Source of the DNA: Papio anubis
Lineage: Eukaryota > Chordata > Mammalia > Primates > Cercopithecidae
Length of the DNA: 64,000 nt
Assembly (NCBI RefSeq): GCF_008728515.1
Contig: NC_044977.1
Location: 168,625,139 to 168,689,138, forward strand
Direction of reading: 5' to 3'
Of the stretch, positions 35,165 to 47,224 are shown one piece after another. Position 1 is the stretch's first letter. Every line of letters starts with the position of its first letter. Below the pieces are notes generated by a model. The model had not been told where the DNA came from, did not search any database, and saw only the letters and a list, made by a program, of their open reading frames with translations. Made by a program: the position numbers and the translations under genes.

Positions 35165-35489
35165 AAATTTTTTTAAGAAAAAATTTCTTGGTGCAGGTTT
35201 TGTTTTTCCAAAAACGGAAAGGTCTAAAATACAATTAATAATAGATTAACAAGTCAAAAAAGCACAGGGCTTTGCACAGAATTTCAGGAATGTCTAACTT
35301 GTGTGTATAAAATGTATAGACCAAATAAAACAAATTACCAATATTCTTTGGGAAAAAAGTTGAACTTCCAATAAATAGAAGGATTTTCTAGGGGAAAAAA
35401 TAAGTACATGGAGCAACTCTAGAAGGCGAAAAGGATTCTTAACAAAGCTGTTAAAAATCATAAGAATGCACACACATAAACTACCTGTA
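34831..35489. other. unassigned AT-rich sequence with (CA)n
   Basis: A pure CA microsatellite lies at 35132-35161 (15 units). Nothing else recognised. Confidence 0.5.
35132..35161. repeat. (CA)15 microsatellite
   Basis: Uninterrupted CA dinucleotides, likely polymorphic. Confidence 0.95.
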
Positions 35490-35610
35490 TATTCAACAGG
35501 TACTTCTCACACACCTTTTATTTGCCAGGCACCGTTCCAGAGCTGGAGATACAGTAATGAATGAAACAGACACAAATCCCTGCCTCATGAAACACACATT
35601 ACCATCCACT
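35490..35610 (+). repeat. ancient mammalian repeat fragment ('aggcaccgttccagagctgg' type)
   Basis: 'tatttgccaggcaccgttcc' and 'gatacagtaatgaatgaaac' match a common old repeat with the sense order preserved. Family uncertain. Confidence 0.4.
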
Positions 35611-35634
35611 TTGCAATCAATCCATTCCTTACAT

Positions 35635-36130
35635 TTCTAAAACACAGCCTGATCTCACCCCCTGCTTAAACCCTCCAGGGGTATGCCAGCATGACCCCTC
35701 ACTATTCTCTATGCAGCCCAGCCAGAGCAAGCCCTCCCATACCTCTCTGATCTCATTTTCTCCCATCTATTTCCTTGCTTTCAATAATCCCACTATGCTA
35801 GCCTTCTTTATGTTCTTCAAATATTTCAAGCTTCTTTCTATTTTAAAGCTCTATCTCTTGCTTTTCCCTCTGCCTGGCAAGACTTGCCCCAGATATTCAC
35901 ATGATGCTGCCTAAGCCCTGCAGACTCAGCTCAAATATTCTCTCCTTGGTAACATTTTCTGGACTACACAAGCTTAGAGCACTTAGCACTTTAAACTTAT
36001 TTTATCATCTCCTGTAAGCTCCGCAAGAGCATGGAGCATGACTATCACATTCAACAGTGGAGATGCCCAGTGCCTATAAGTGCTTGACAAATAGTAGATG
36101 TTCAAAAAGAACTGCTGTTAAATGAGCGAG
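35635..36130 (+). mobile_element. L2 LINE 3' end
   Basis: L2 3' features occur in order: 'gcttttccctctgcctggca', 'gactcagctcaaatattctc', 'cttagcactttaaacttatt', 'gtaagctccgcaagagcatg', and the terminal 'tgcccagtgcctataagtgc' with 'atagtagatgttcaa'. It is non-coding here. Confidence 0.82.
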
Positions 36131-37364
36131 TATATGTGCATATGGTTTAGCGAGAGAAGGTCACTTGAAAATTGCAACTTAGCCAATTGCACAGCCATGA
36201 ACATTTAAAGAAAAATAAGCTCTTTCTACCAATTCATGTTGTTTGTGCTATGCCCATATGTGGCAGGTTCTCAAATCAACAACGGGTATTTGGTGGCAGA
36301 ATGGCAGTGGTGATTTTGGTGATGATGATGATGACTAAATGAGTTTTATCGCACTGTCCCCTCAGATAACAAGTCTGTACACAGGCCAAAAACCTCAACC
36401 AATCAACCTCCATCTAATGGTCAGAAAAGATAGAAAGTAAATTATTTTCTATCCTGAATTTTAATTGTGACTTGCAATGTACATGTATTTCACCTTTACC
36501 CCTTTACCTTCTCTAAGCACAAGGCACTGTCAGTTTTCCTCAGCAGCTTGCTGCAATGAAATGTGTATGGCTATGCATATATATATACATTCATCAGGGT
36601 TTTGAGTGAAACTCCAAGTTTTATTTACACTCACAAACCTTCTACAAATTTGTAAAGCCACAAAACTCAAGGCTGACTCTAAAATCTTTAGATATGCCAT
36701 TCAAATTTGGTGGCAATCCGAGTTCGGGTCATGTTTATGTGGCCTTTTAGTCCCAGCAATATTTAAACTTCAAATTCTGAGCATCATATGTTCAAGCATG
36801 ATGCAGTGCAACCTGAACCTGGAAAAAACAACAACAACAACAACAAAAACACTCCAGTGCCTTTGATTGTCCTGTTGATTGCAGTGATGAACCCATGTAC
36901 ATTGACTTTTCAATCAACCACTTTTTGTCTCAGTCGGCTCAGAAAGAGAACTTCAGCTAAATAAACATTTCTGACAATTGACCTGTAGTGCGACAAGATG
37001 CTCATAAAAGAAAAAGGAAAAGATACATTTAAACTGCCTGTTAGCTTTTCCTTTTCTGATAGAAAGTAAAGCTTTGGATACTCTGAGAATGATTCCAATT
37101 TGTACATACTGGTGGTAGCAGAAAATAAAGCCAAACTATAAAGGAGTTCAAAGTGTCATTCATTTTAGATTTAAAAATCAAGGACATCAGGAAGGAATGA
37201 AAATAACTCACTTGTATAGAGGCAGTGAAAACAACATTCATGTCACAGATATAAGCATTTCCATCTCCACCCTCCTCATTACTCAGGCTGAAAAATGGAA
37301 GAATGAGGCTATCTTACCCAGGCTGAACTCTTCCCTGCAGCTAGAGAAGGGGAGACAGTGGTGG
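36131..37364. other. unassigned sequence
   Basis: Contains an A-rich (CAA)n tract at 36825-36847 and a short GAT run at 36318-36333. No gene recognised. Confidence 0.4.
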
Positions 37365-37490
37365 CACTAGCTGTGTCAAGCTAGCTGTGTGACCTTGGGT
37401 AGGTCACTTCATGGTTGCACCTCTCTTGTCCCAGCTATGAAATGCGGAGGTGGAGATGAGCACCATAGTTCCTGTTAATTCTAACAGTTT
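37365..37490 (+). mobile_element. MIR SINE fragment
   Basis: The core 'agctgtgtgaccttgggtag' with 'gtcacttcatggttgcacct' is the conserved MIR central block. Confidence 0.72.
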
Positions 37491-38894
37491 GTTTTCCACA
37501 ACCTGCAGAAAAACATAAGGGAAAACAACCTGATAGTTGTATTCTCTGTTTCCAATACAAGTAATTCATGGATCACTTAAATTCAAATTGAAAAAGAACA
37601 AATAGAATTTCACCCCTTCTCCCTATTCCTAGTTTTCCCAATAATGTGTTTTAAATCTATTTCCATATCTTTCAGGACCCAAGGATATTTCTTCCTAATT
37701 TCCACCTTCCAAATTTGCTACTTCATGGCACTTACTTTTTAATGAGTAAGTTTCTGCTTTCTTCTGAAGTCATCTGAGAAGGTGAGGTCAGAGAACCAAA
37801 AGATATCACTTATTCTCTTAGGAATCTGAGACTATAAATATTTTGTTACAGGTGCAGATTCTTTTAACCTAAAGTTTAGATCATATTAAATAGAGAGTAT
37901 CTGCCTTAAAACAGCTTGATATGTGACTCCTATATGTATAACCCTTTTCTTTTTAACTTAAAACTGCAGTACTCACCAAAGCTCACATTTACCATTGCCA
38001 AAAGATTGCTACTTAAGTATGCTTTCCATATTGGGACACATAAGCCAATCTATAGCCATATATATACAATGCAAGCATTTATTTCATAATTACTTTTTAA
38101 TTTTACAGATCTTCTTCAATTTGTGAATTTCCTTTGCTTTGCTGTACTTGAAATGGACAGCACATGCATGGCCCATAAAATTGAAAATCAAAAAAAGTCA
38201 ATGAAATCTGTTATTTGGGAAATGAATGCTTGATGGTTTGAGTTAACAAGAATCAAGAATAAAAGATTCTGAATCTACTTCTCTGTGAGATAAAATGGTC
38301 CCATTCCACAGTGAGTGCTCTCCTCCAAGTCAAGCAAAAAGATACTTGAAGCCAATGAATAGTGCTAGGCCTATAAAATCAATGATGATAAGAAACCTCT
38401 TGTGCTAATGCAGGAAATAGGAAAATTTTTATTCTGTTGTTTCAGAATCAGATGATGTAAATTCCTATACCTCCACAATACACAGTTAAAACAGGCTTGG
38501 TGACGTTGATACCACAAAATTTTTTCACCAAACAAGAGAACTGGGCAGGCCTAGTATCATATTCGGCCATAGTTCAGTCGTAAAGGAATTTGGAAAAAAC
38601 TCTAAGTTTGGTCAAGATCTTGAAACCTTATGCTATAATAAGTATCACTGAAACTGTGACAAACATTACACATATCCTAGAACTAAAAGTTTCTTTCATG
38701 GTTTGAATTATTGGATCCAAAAATCTTAGCATTGAAATTCTTATTGAAATGGAAAAGTAAAGAACTGTTGAAGATTTTTTAAAAGAACTAAGCATGAAAA
38801 CTATGCTTTAGCTAACATAAAACTTTTCAATATTTTCCTAGATATAGATACAAGTAAAATAAGCAATGCCAGCATTCTGGAGAAAAGTTCTTCC
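37491..38894. other. unassigned AT-rich sequence
   Basis: 1.4 kb without a recognised gene or repeat family. Confidence 0.4.
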
Positions 38895-39110
38895 CTTCTC
38901 TGTTGCTATTCCTACTTTATCGCCTTCATAGAAACTTTCTTTCTCTGACATTGTCAGATTTGCTTACCTATTCCATGTATAATATCTATCTTCCCCTAAT
39001 AAAATATAAGCTCCATGAGGACAGACATATTATATCTCTCATTCACCATCATATCCACAGCAAATATTTGAAAATAAAATAATTGAATAGATGAATGAAT
39101 AAATATGTGA
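38895..39110 (+). mobile_element. L2 LINE 3' end
   Basis: 'tataagctccatgaggacag', 'catcatatccacagcaaata' and 'gatgaatgaataaatatg' form the L2 terminal pattern. Confidence 0.72.
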
Positions 39111-39674
39111 GGTAAAATTTGAATGTAGTACAAAGTTTCTTGACATGATGAAGCATGCCTCTATTGCTACAAATAAAAATAAGTAGAAATACAAATAAGT
39201 AGAATAAATAGGAAAAGAGTCATCTTTAATAAAAACTTTCTAGCATTTTAAGAAGTCTCAAATAACTTGTACAAAAAAGTTATGATTATCCAATCATATG
39301 TTGGATAATATAGTACTACGTAAATAAATGTATTATGCATTATAATTTAAACACTTGGTGGTATATGATTATTCTTTAAAAAGCAAATATTTCTGTTTGA
39401 CTTGTTTTCTGATCAACTATTCTATTTAAATAGTGTGAAATGGGCTTTTAGAACCTAAGTACAGTGTACATAACATCAACACCATCTGTTTCAGAAATAA
39501 AAATTCAATTTACCATTGTGGGACTTAATTCAGTAGTTTCTGATGTTTTAAATTAGGGATTTCTTATTTATAGTTTTTTTCCTACTTTTTCCATTAACAT
39601 GATTCTATTCATGTTATACATTTTTATAACTATCATTGCACTGTATCCTAAATTATGTTAGGTACCAATGAAAG
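39111..39674. other. unassigned AT-rich sequence
   Basis: No recognisable feature. Confidence 0.4.
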
Positions 39675-40365
39675 TATAACTAGATAAATTGAACCACATC
39701 AAAATTTAAAATTTCTTCATCAAAGGACACAATCAACAGAGTGAAAAGGAAACCCATGGAATGGAAGACAATATTTATAAATTGTATATCTGCAAATCAC
39801 CAAATAAATGAAGAGCTCTTACAACTCAAAAACAAATAGTTTAAAAATGGACAAAGGACGTGAACAGACTTTTCTCCAAAGAAGATATACAAATGGCCAA
39901 GAAGTACATGAAAAGAGGCTCACCATCATTTTCATTAGGAAAATGCACAGCAAAACCACCATGAGTTACTACTTATACCCATCAGTACATCCACTATGAA
40001 CAACAACAACAACAACAAAAACAGGAGATAACAAAGGACGACGAGGATGTAGAGAAATTGAAACCCTTATACATGATTGGTGGGAATGTAAAATGGTATA
40101 ACCGCTATGAAAACCAATATAACAGTTCCTCAAAAATGTAAAAATTACCATATAATTTAGCAATTCCGCTTCAAGGTATATGCCCAAAATAATTAAAAGC
40201 AGGGTTCCAAATAGAGACTGTACACCTGTGTTCATAGCAGCATTATTCACAATAGCCAAAAGGCGGAAGTAACCCAAGTGTCCATTAACGGATGGACACA
40301 TAAAATGTAGTATATACACGCAATTGATTTAGCCTCAAAAAGGAAGAAAATTCTGATACATGTAT
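39675..40365 (+). mobile_element. L1M LINE fragment
   Basis: Distal L1M ORF2: 'atttcttcatcaaaggacac', 'atggacaaaggacgtgaaca', 'agaagatatacaaatggcca', 'cattattcacaatagccaaa' and 'agtgtccattaacggatgga'. The frame 39808-39999 is a leftover of ORF2. An ACA run at 39999-40018 has expanded inside. It stops before the 3' UTR. Confidence 0.85.
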
Positions 40366-40449
40366 GTATCACATATGTCAGCTCTATGTATCAGCATGTA
40401 TTTGTTACCCATTATCGGACTTTGGTTTCTTTAGGTCATGTGTAATGTT
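40366..40449. other. unassigned spacer
   Basis: Short stretch between L1M pieces; nothing recognised. Confidence 0.3.
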
Positions 40450-40650
40450 TATCTATTAAAAATAATGCTGCTATCTATTAAAAATAATGCTGCAGTAAAT
40501 ATTCTGATGACTTAAGCCTTTCTCCATATTTCATATTTGATTTAACCTTAGGCTAGCTTCTTCTCAGGGGCTAAATTAGTAGGTCATAGATTATAAACAT
40601 GTTTGAAGTTCTCTACTCATAAGAATTTATTTTTAAATGTGTTAAATTGA
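40450..40650 (-). mobile_element. old L1M-like fragment, minus strand
   Basis: 'aataatgctgcagtaaatat', 'cctttctccatatttcatat' and 'aaattagtaggtcatagatt' follow antisense distal ORF2 of an old L1. It begins with a perfect 22-base tandem duplication at 40450-40493. Confidence 0.5.
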
Positions 40651-41339
40651 GGTTTAGGAAATTTGTCAGGACTTACTGGCTACAGGCGGTATCAAATATT
40701 AGATAAATATACCTGTAATAGTTTTTCAGTATTTCCAGGAGATACTGTATTTTGAATTTAAAAATCTTTAATCAACCTTTTATATAGAAAATATATTTTG
40801 ATAGAATTGTGATTAAAGATATGCACCAAGTTATGCAATGTTATTTATAAAGACTCTTGTGGTGAGATCTACAGGTACCTTATGGTCAGAAAAATACCTG
40901 CCTCTTTTTTGATTTTGCTACCAGGCAGCACCAACTTGGGCCTATTTTTGTGTTTAATGACTGCCATGTTCTTCGCTCAGAGTTTTGTTACAATATTTCC
41001 CTGTCTTCCCTTTCTTACCCGGGAGGATAGAGATGGGAACTACAGACCACGAACTATGAAGGAAATTTTATATACATTATTCCATACAATGTGCTTGGCA
41101 GCTGTGTATTATGTTTTTTCATATTCCCTTTCCACCAATAAAACTGATGCAGAGAGTTTGAGTGGCTTGACTTTTATTATATAGTAATTCTTGGCCTTAT
41201 GATACTCAAGTTTTTATTGTAAGTTACTCCAGGAGGCATAAATAATGTAAACTAGTATTTTCAACATCAAAACATCATTTGATTTAATGCTGAGCACTAA
41301 AGACTAGTAGAATGTTACAGCTAGAAGAAAATCAATCAT
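40651..41339. other. unassigned sequence
   Basis: No recognisable feature. The 100-codon frame 40882-41184 has no motif or context and is most likely chance. Confidence 0.4.
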
Positions 41340-41425
41340 CTTTTCAACCCCATCCTTTGATAAGCAAAGGCCCAAAGAGGTGACCTAAAGGACCCATAGC
41401 ATATAACTGGCTCTTAGCTACATTT
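41340..41425 (-). mobile_element. MIR-like SINE fragment
   Basis: 'gcccaaagaggtgacctaaa' and 'catataactggctcttagct' follow the antisense MIR core, diverged. Confidence 0.45.
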
Positions 41426-41764
41426 CTGGGTCTTTTTTTTTTTTCAAAATAGAGTAAAATCATCTTTTGTAGCTCATTTTCACTTCCTGTGCAAGAATCT
41501 CATTGCATATTAGTCTCAGGATGCACGTATTACTCCCAAAGAAAGAATGAAAGTGAGATTTAAACAAATTAAAAAATCAGTTTGTACTAGCGCATAATGC
41601 AACTACATGAATAACAAACATTCAAACTTTATGTGCAAAAGTCTTTCTTCTATTCTGCAATAAATTTTACATTATCCAATGTTATAATAATATCTCTATT
41701 CTCCAGGCTTGTTAGCTGTTTTATTCATTTATATCCTTGAGAAAAAGGGACAATTTAAATTGAT

Positions 41765-42560
41765 ACAATTTAACCTACTTCTAGAATTTATCCTAAGGAA
41801 ATAAACAGAAAATGTATCAAATAAATATGCATAAAAATGTTAATAATAGTATTTATTTTCTTTCATTTAATTACAGTATTTTTAAAGGGAGAAAAATAGG
41901 AATCATGTAAAATCTCAAGCAATAAGATTATTTAAATAATGATACATCACACAAAGGAGTCCTGAAAAGCAATTAAAAATCATGATGCCAAACTATATTT
42001 ATTGACATGGATAAAGGATAAGCCCATTTATCTAAACAAATGGATACTGCTATATATTTTTAGGCCTATCAATGTATCTTCAAAGAAACTCTAAAACACA
42101 CTGTGAATTGTCTATAACAGGACTATGAATGAGTTGCCTCTATTTTTTATGTTTCTCTTTTTTTCTGAGACAGGCTCTCACTCTGTAACCCAGGCTGGAG
42201 TGCAGTGATCCAATCACGGCTCAGTGCAGCCTCAACCTCCCAGGCTCAAGTGATCCTCCCATCTTAGCCTCCTGAGTAGCTGGGACTACAGGTGTGTGCC
42301 ACCACACTCAGCTAATTTGTTAAATCTTTTTTGTAGAGATGGAGTCTCACTATGTTGCCCAGGCTTGTCTCAAACTCATGAGCTCAAGCAATCCTCAAAT
42401 CTCAGTCTCCCAAATTGCTGGGATTACAGGCATGAGCCACTGTACCTGTTCTTCTTTATATCCCACAAAACTTGTCTATTTTTTTTCCTTTTCTGTTTCT
42501 GTGTTGTCTTGTAATTATATACAGAGCAGATATTAGTTTATAAAAAGTAAAAAGACAATA
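41765..42560 (+). mobile_element. L1M-type LINE 3' region, split by an Alu
   Basis: 'agaatttatcctaaggaaat', 'gcaattaaaaatcatgatgc' and 'gacatggataaagg' belong to an old L1M 3' block. The continuation 'ttgtaattatatacagagca' appears after the Alu (42452-42560). Confidence 0.6.
42153..42451 (-). mobile_element. AluJ-like SINE, minus strand
   Basis: Reverse full-length Alu: 'gagacaggctctcactctgt', 'ggctcagtgcagcctcaacc', 'gggattacaggcatgagcca'. Divergence suggests J. The plus-strand frames 42296-42536 are Alu-derived. Confidence 0.93.
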
Positions 42561-42802
42561 AATCTACTTTTATCCAGATAAAATTATATTATTAAAAACC
42601 TATCTAAAATTAACTTACCATATTATCAAATCACAATGAACTTGATTTGAAAAATCCCAAGTAGTAATCACAGATTTTTACAAACACAATGCACTAAAAA
42701 AGTCAATGAAGCCAATAAATAGTTAAAAGTTTTTATATGCTGTTTTTGGTCCAGTAAAACACACTCCGTGTTTCTCATATGTTGTCTTGTTTAACCTGCC
42801 TT
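42561..42802. other. unassigned AT-rich sequence
   Basis: No recognisable feature. Confidence 0.35.
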
Positions 42803-43304
42803 TGTGAATAATGTCCCCACTCAAAGATGTCCATATCCTAATCCCTGGAAACTATGATTATGCTATTTTACATGGCAAAGTGAAGTTAAGGTTGCAGATG
42901 GAATTAAGATGGCTTATCAGCTGACCTTGATATAAAGAAATTATCCTGGACTATCCCAAAGGACCCAATGTAATCACAAGGATCAAATGTAGAAGGAGGC
43001 AGAAGGTCAGTGTCAGAGTGACCAAGCCTAAGGAAAACTGGACCAGCCACTGCTGACTTTAGAGGCAGAAGGGGGCCATGAAACGGGGAATGCAGGCAGC
43101 TTCTAGAAGCTGGGAAAGACAAAGCAAGGAAATGGATATTCCCCTAGAACCTGCAGAAGAAAGGCAACCCTGCCGAAATCTTGATTTGAACTTAGTGACC
43201 CATTTCGGAGTTCTAATCTCCAGCACTGTAAAATGATAAATTTGTGTTGATTTAAGCCACCAAATTGTTGGTAAATTGTATTACCATGATAGGAAACTAA
43301 TACA
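42803..43304 (+). mobile_element. MLT1 solo LTR (ERVL-MaLR)
   Basis: Plus-orientation MLT1: 'aatgtccccactcaaagatg' and 'ccatatcctaatccctggaa', then 'aaggttgcagatggaattaa', 'caaccctgccgaaatcttga', 'atttaagccaccaaattgtt', ending 'gaaactaatacag'. About 500 bp, no internal region. Confidence 0.85.
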
Positions 43305-43686
43305 GACCATGGTATCTTCATGTGACGATTTTAAAATTAAATGTGAACGTTCTACTCCTCTGTTAATACTAACATATTATTGTCATGAATATGAAACACA
43401 CCCTTGGACTAGTCTTTATGCTATTACATATCATCTTACCTTGAAATCTACACACATAAACACACACTCATACCTTAGATTCATTCCTTTATCATTCATT
43501 CATCTCTTGAACAAAACTTTTATATTACCTTAAAAGCTTCCATTCATTCTAAGTATTCTGATCTTTTACAGAGTATGTTCGACAATGATGACATTTTTCT
43601 AACATCCATCACTACCCATATAATCTCCTCAGTTCTTGTATTAAGCCTGACCAAAGTGAGCTCCTGACACCAGATTTTCCCTGACT
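43305..43686. other. unassigned sequence
   Basis: No recognisable feature. Confidence 0.35.
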
Positions 43687-43703
43687 TAAAAACCAGGGGA
43701 GTT
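43687..43703 (+). repeat. target-site duplication, left copy (Alu at 43704)
   Basis: taaaaaccaggggagtt matches taaaaaccagggcagtt at 43976-43992 at 16 of 17 bases. Confidence 0.92.
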
Positions 43704-43975
43704 GGCCGGGCGCGGTGGCTCTCGACTGTAATTCTAGAACGGTGAGAGGCCGAGACGGGTGGATTGCCTGAGCTCAGGAGTTCGAGACCAGTCTGGGTAA
43801 CACGGTGAAACCTCGTCTCTACTAAAATACAAAAAAATGAGCCGGGCGTGGTGGCGGGCGCCTGTAATCCCAGCTACTCGGGAGGCTGAGGCAGGAGAAC
43901 TGCTGGAATCTGGGAGGCGGAGGTTGCAGTGAGCTGAGATCCCGCCGCAGCACTGAAGCCTGGGCAACAGAGCGA
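43704..43975 (+). mobile_element. AluS/Y SINE lacking its A-tail
   Basis: The Alu begins at its true first base 'ggccgggcgcggtggctctc'. It stops at 'gcaacagagcga' plus one base, before the final 'ctccgtctc' and A-tail. Many CpGs remain, which indicates a younger copy. The 17-bp duplication begins immediately after the truncated end. Confidence 0.95.
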
Positions 43976-43992
43976 TAAAAACCAGGGCAGTT
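43976..43992 (+). repeat. target-site duplication, right copy
   Basis: taaaaaccagggcagtt, paired with 43687-43703. Confidence 0.92.
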
Positions 43993-44702
43993 AGAGGAAT
44001 TAATGTGCATCTCCTGATAAGAGCACAAGGGGGAGCACTGTCCACAGAGTAGCACTTGGTCTGAAAGGTAGAGGCAGGAACAAAGCGCAGCTTTGGTTCC
44101 TGGATTCCTGTTGGCACCATGGGTTCTGACACAAAACCACCCACAGAGGTCCACCACGTTTCCAGGTGCTGTCCCAGGCCAGGCTACAGTCGACTGCAGA
44201 ATTCTTGTTCAGGGTGAACGAAGTAATCACAAAACCACAAATTCAGAGCCCAGAACCACATACATCTTCTTTTTCTCAGTCTCTTCCTGGACTTCTCCTT
44301 CAAACCTTACCTATCTAAAATGTAAGATTACTGTCCCTTCCTTCAACAATGAGGCTTCTTTGTCACCCTCCTAACAGTACATTTAAATGCTTCCAAAATT
44401 CTCTACCATGTAGAATCCCCTGACACTCTTCAGAAAAGAACTTTCTGGCATCTCTCCCTAGAGCAAAAGAAACTAAATGGACAAATAAAAGCAAAAAGAA
44501 ATTCTCCACAGTACATCTCATTACACGTGCTTACTAGAATATTCATGTTTCTTTGAGCAATAATTCATCTCTCTCAATTTGTCTCATTTGTATTATATCA
44601 AAGTAATTGTGTGATTTGTTACCTTTTTCTTTTAATAAAACATTTCGTTTCCTCATTCTGCTACCAATATAGGGCCAAACAAGTTTCAGAAATAAGGCAA
44701 CA
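43993..44702. other. unassigned sequence
   Basis: No recognisable feature. Minus-strand frames at 43734-44230 are mostly the antisense of the Alu. Confidence 0.4.
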
Positions 44703-45041
44703 CTTCATGTCTTTTTTTTTTCTTTCTTTCTTTCTTTTTTTTTTTTGAAACAAGAGTCTCACTCTGTTGCCCAGGCTGGAGTGCAGTGGCATGAGCGATC
44801 TTGGCTCACTGCAAACTCCGCCTTCCAGGTCCAAGCGACTCTCCTGCCTCAGCCTCCCAAGTAGCTGGGATTAGGCATGTGCCACCACCCTCGGCTAATT
44901 TTTGTATTTTTAGTAGAGATGGGGTTTCACCATGTTGGCCAGGCTGTTCTTGAACTCCTGGCCTCATGTGATCCACCTACCATGGCCTCCCAAAATGCTA
45001 GGATTACAGGTGTGAGCCACTGCACACGGCCTTATGTCTTT
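44703..45041 (-). mobile_element. AluS-like SINE, minus strand, with flanking duplication
   Basis: Reverse full-length Alu at 44711-45031: T/TTTC-rich tail (44711-44746), 'tcactctgttgcccaggctg', 'tttttagtagagatggggtt', 'attacaggtgtgagccactg'. Flanks 'cttcatgtctt' (left) and 'ttatgtcttt' (right) probably are the target duplication with one indel. Confidence 0.93.
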
Positions 45042-45949
45042 ACTCACCCTGTTCATGAAGGATAGTGTTTAATAGTTGAACCTTTACAAGTGTCCTTATC
45101 TTTTTTTTCCTACATTGTTGTGGAAACTTTCAATGGTAAGTAAATTTTCATTGTCAAGCTTAATTTTCAAATAGCTAGAAGCATTTTACAAATATACAAT
45201 ACATATATCAAAGATTTATTTATTTCACAAGCGAGGGAACCAGAAGGATGATAAAGCTGGTTCAAACAGCACTTGAGAAACAGAGATTTATATATCCTGT
45301 CAAAGAAGATCTGCTGAAATAGGTTTGCTAAGTTAGAGAAGAGATGGGTTAATGTTCTACAGGACAATAAAACTATAACCATTGGGGTTATCTATTCATT
45401 TGCATCTGTACTAGAAAATTTCTTCTGAGACAAAAATCTACAAGTTAACATGTCAACTTCATAAAGCCTGGGCCATAATCAATAGTAAACAATCAGTAGT
45501 AATAAAACAGGGATATATTCTAGGAAATTCAATAATCCTTGGGTGGGCTTGTTAAACAATGCTCAGGTATGATGTTGAGAATACATGTCCTGCTTTTGTT
45601 TTATTACCACATTTAAGGTGATTTTTCTTACGAGAATTAGATAAGGCATCTTTTTGTATCCATATCACTCTTTTCCTGGGTTGCTTTCTTCCCCAATTAA
45701 TGTTTTGAATTTGTACATCTTTGGTCTGCTTTTCTATTAATGGTAAAATCATTCACCTAATTTTTTTTTAGTGTCTTCCATTTACCAGGCTGTGTTCTAG
45801 ATACATTTGTATAATAATTTATATTTCAAAAAGGACCTTCATCTCAAGTCTTATTTTTCTCTCAAGTTGGAGGAGATATGGGTACTTCAGTAAGAACTGA
45901 ATAAATTCAAAAATATATTACTGAGTAACTACATTTTAGATGAATATAA
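45042..45949. other. unassigned AT-rich sequence
   Basis: No gene recognised. 'ttaccaggctgtgttctaga' at 45782-45801 hints at an ancient-repeat fragment. Confidence 0.35.
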
Positions 45950-46105
45950 AATAGTTACTATTTAATTCTTGCAATACCTTTAGAAGGTATATTTTGTTAA
46001 AGATCAGGAAATCGAGGTTCAAAGAGGGGATTTTCCTTGTATGTGAGCAGATAGGTTTCAAAGCTGATATATTTTTCACTAGACCTCACTGTCTTAAACT
46101 ATTAT
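45950..46105 (-). mobile_element. MIR SINE fragment
   Basis: Antisense MIR order: 'attcttgcaataccttta', 'gatcaggaaatcgaggttca', 'aagaggggattttcct', 'gtttcaaagctgata'. Confidence 0.6.
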
Positions 46106-46621
46106 TCTTTTAAAGCATGAAGATCAAAGTTTTTAAACTTTAGGTCTATCTTATTTATAATTTAAATGCCAATCTGTGATAAAAAGCTGAAGACATAATT
46201 CAAAACTACTTGCTAAATAAAGCTCTTTAACTAATAGGTCTCTGAAATTAGAATTAGGATAAGATTCTACCCCTACAAGTAATTGCTAAAATGCTGGTCT
46301 TTCCTAACACCCATTAAATCTGTACCTTTCTGTAAGATATATGGCCCAATAATGCATATTTTTATCATTGGATTTAATTATTATCAATTCCATGTTAATT
46401 AACCTCTCCAAGTATCTCTCCTGAGGTTTGTGTCTCAAAGTCCCTAGATACAGTCTTTCTTTAAAAAAAAAAAATGGTGGAGGAGGAAGAGGTAACTACT
46501 GAAGAAATAACTAGATTTCTTTAAATTCTAAGGATGATTGATGATTTCATATACATTGGATGGTGTATACATTATTTATATATACCAGAGGGAAATATAT
46601 TATAATACATAAGATAACAAT
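46106..46621. other. unassigned AT-rich sequence
   Basis: Contains an A12 run at 46463-46474. Nothing else recognised. Confidence 0.4.
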
Positions 46622-46800
46622 AGAATGAAATGTGAATTCAGCGTGAGAAAGTTTAGGTTCAATTCTAATTTTGAGCAAGGAATTTACTTCATCTTTCTTA
46701 CCCTTACTTATATGTCAGCTGAGATTATTGTGAGTAGTAAGCTAGATAACGCATGAGGAGGTGGCTGTAAACTTTACAAACATCAGGTTGTTATTACCTC
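46622..46800 (+). mobile_element. MIR SINE
   Basis: Sense MIR order: 'tttaggttcaattctaattt', 'gagcaaggaatttacttcat', 'gctgagattattgtgagtag', then 'ggctgtaaactttacaaaca'. Confidence 0.65.
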
Positions 46801-46844
46801 TAGGATACACCCTCCCACTACATCGAATTTATCTTATGTCTTAA

Positions 46845-47190
46845 AACTTTTCATGTTCTCTCAGTGCAGGAGACTTGTACATGCTCTGCCTTCTGCCTGG
46901 GATCCATCCACAGCATTTTCTAATCTCTGTCTCCTATTATTTTAAAGATGCCCGCTTAGAGCACTTCTGGAAATTTTCATCCATTCCCCATCCTGAGTTG
47001 CTGATAAGACCTCTCCTTTTTCCATCAGAATACATGTCACTCTGCTGTCTTCTTACTTGCCCATCCCCACTATTCACATTAAACTATCTAAGAGACAGGA
47101 TCACATCTATCTTCTCTCCCCACCACTTAGGGCAGTCCACATTATATGGTAAATACTGAATAAATCTTTGTGGAATGAATTTTGAACTGC
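46845..47190 (+). mobile_element. L2 LINE 3' end
   Basis: 'catgctctgccttctgcctg', 'gctgataagacctctccttt', 'agagacaggatcacatctat', 'gggcagtccacattatatgg' and a terminal 'taaatactgaataaatct' form the L2 3' order. Confidence 0.72.
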
Positions 47191-47224
47191 CAAGTAGCAT
47201 ATTTCCACCTCATTACATCTAGGC

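Noticed and set aside
40882..41184. 100-codon plus-strand frame
   Set aside because: No homology recalled, no supporting context, and AT-rich hydrophobic composition is expected by chance.
43734..44157. Two overlapping minus-strand frames of 136 and 111 codons
   Set aside because: Most of both is antisense Alu, which commonly stays open in more than one frame.
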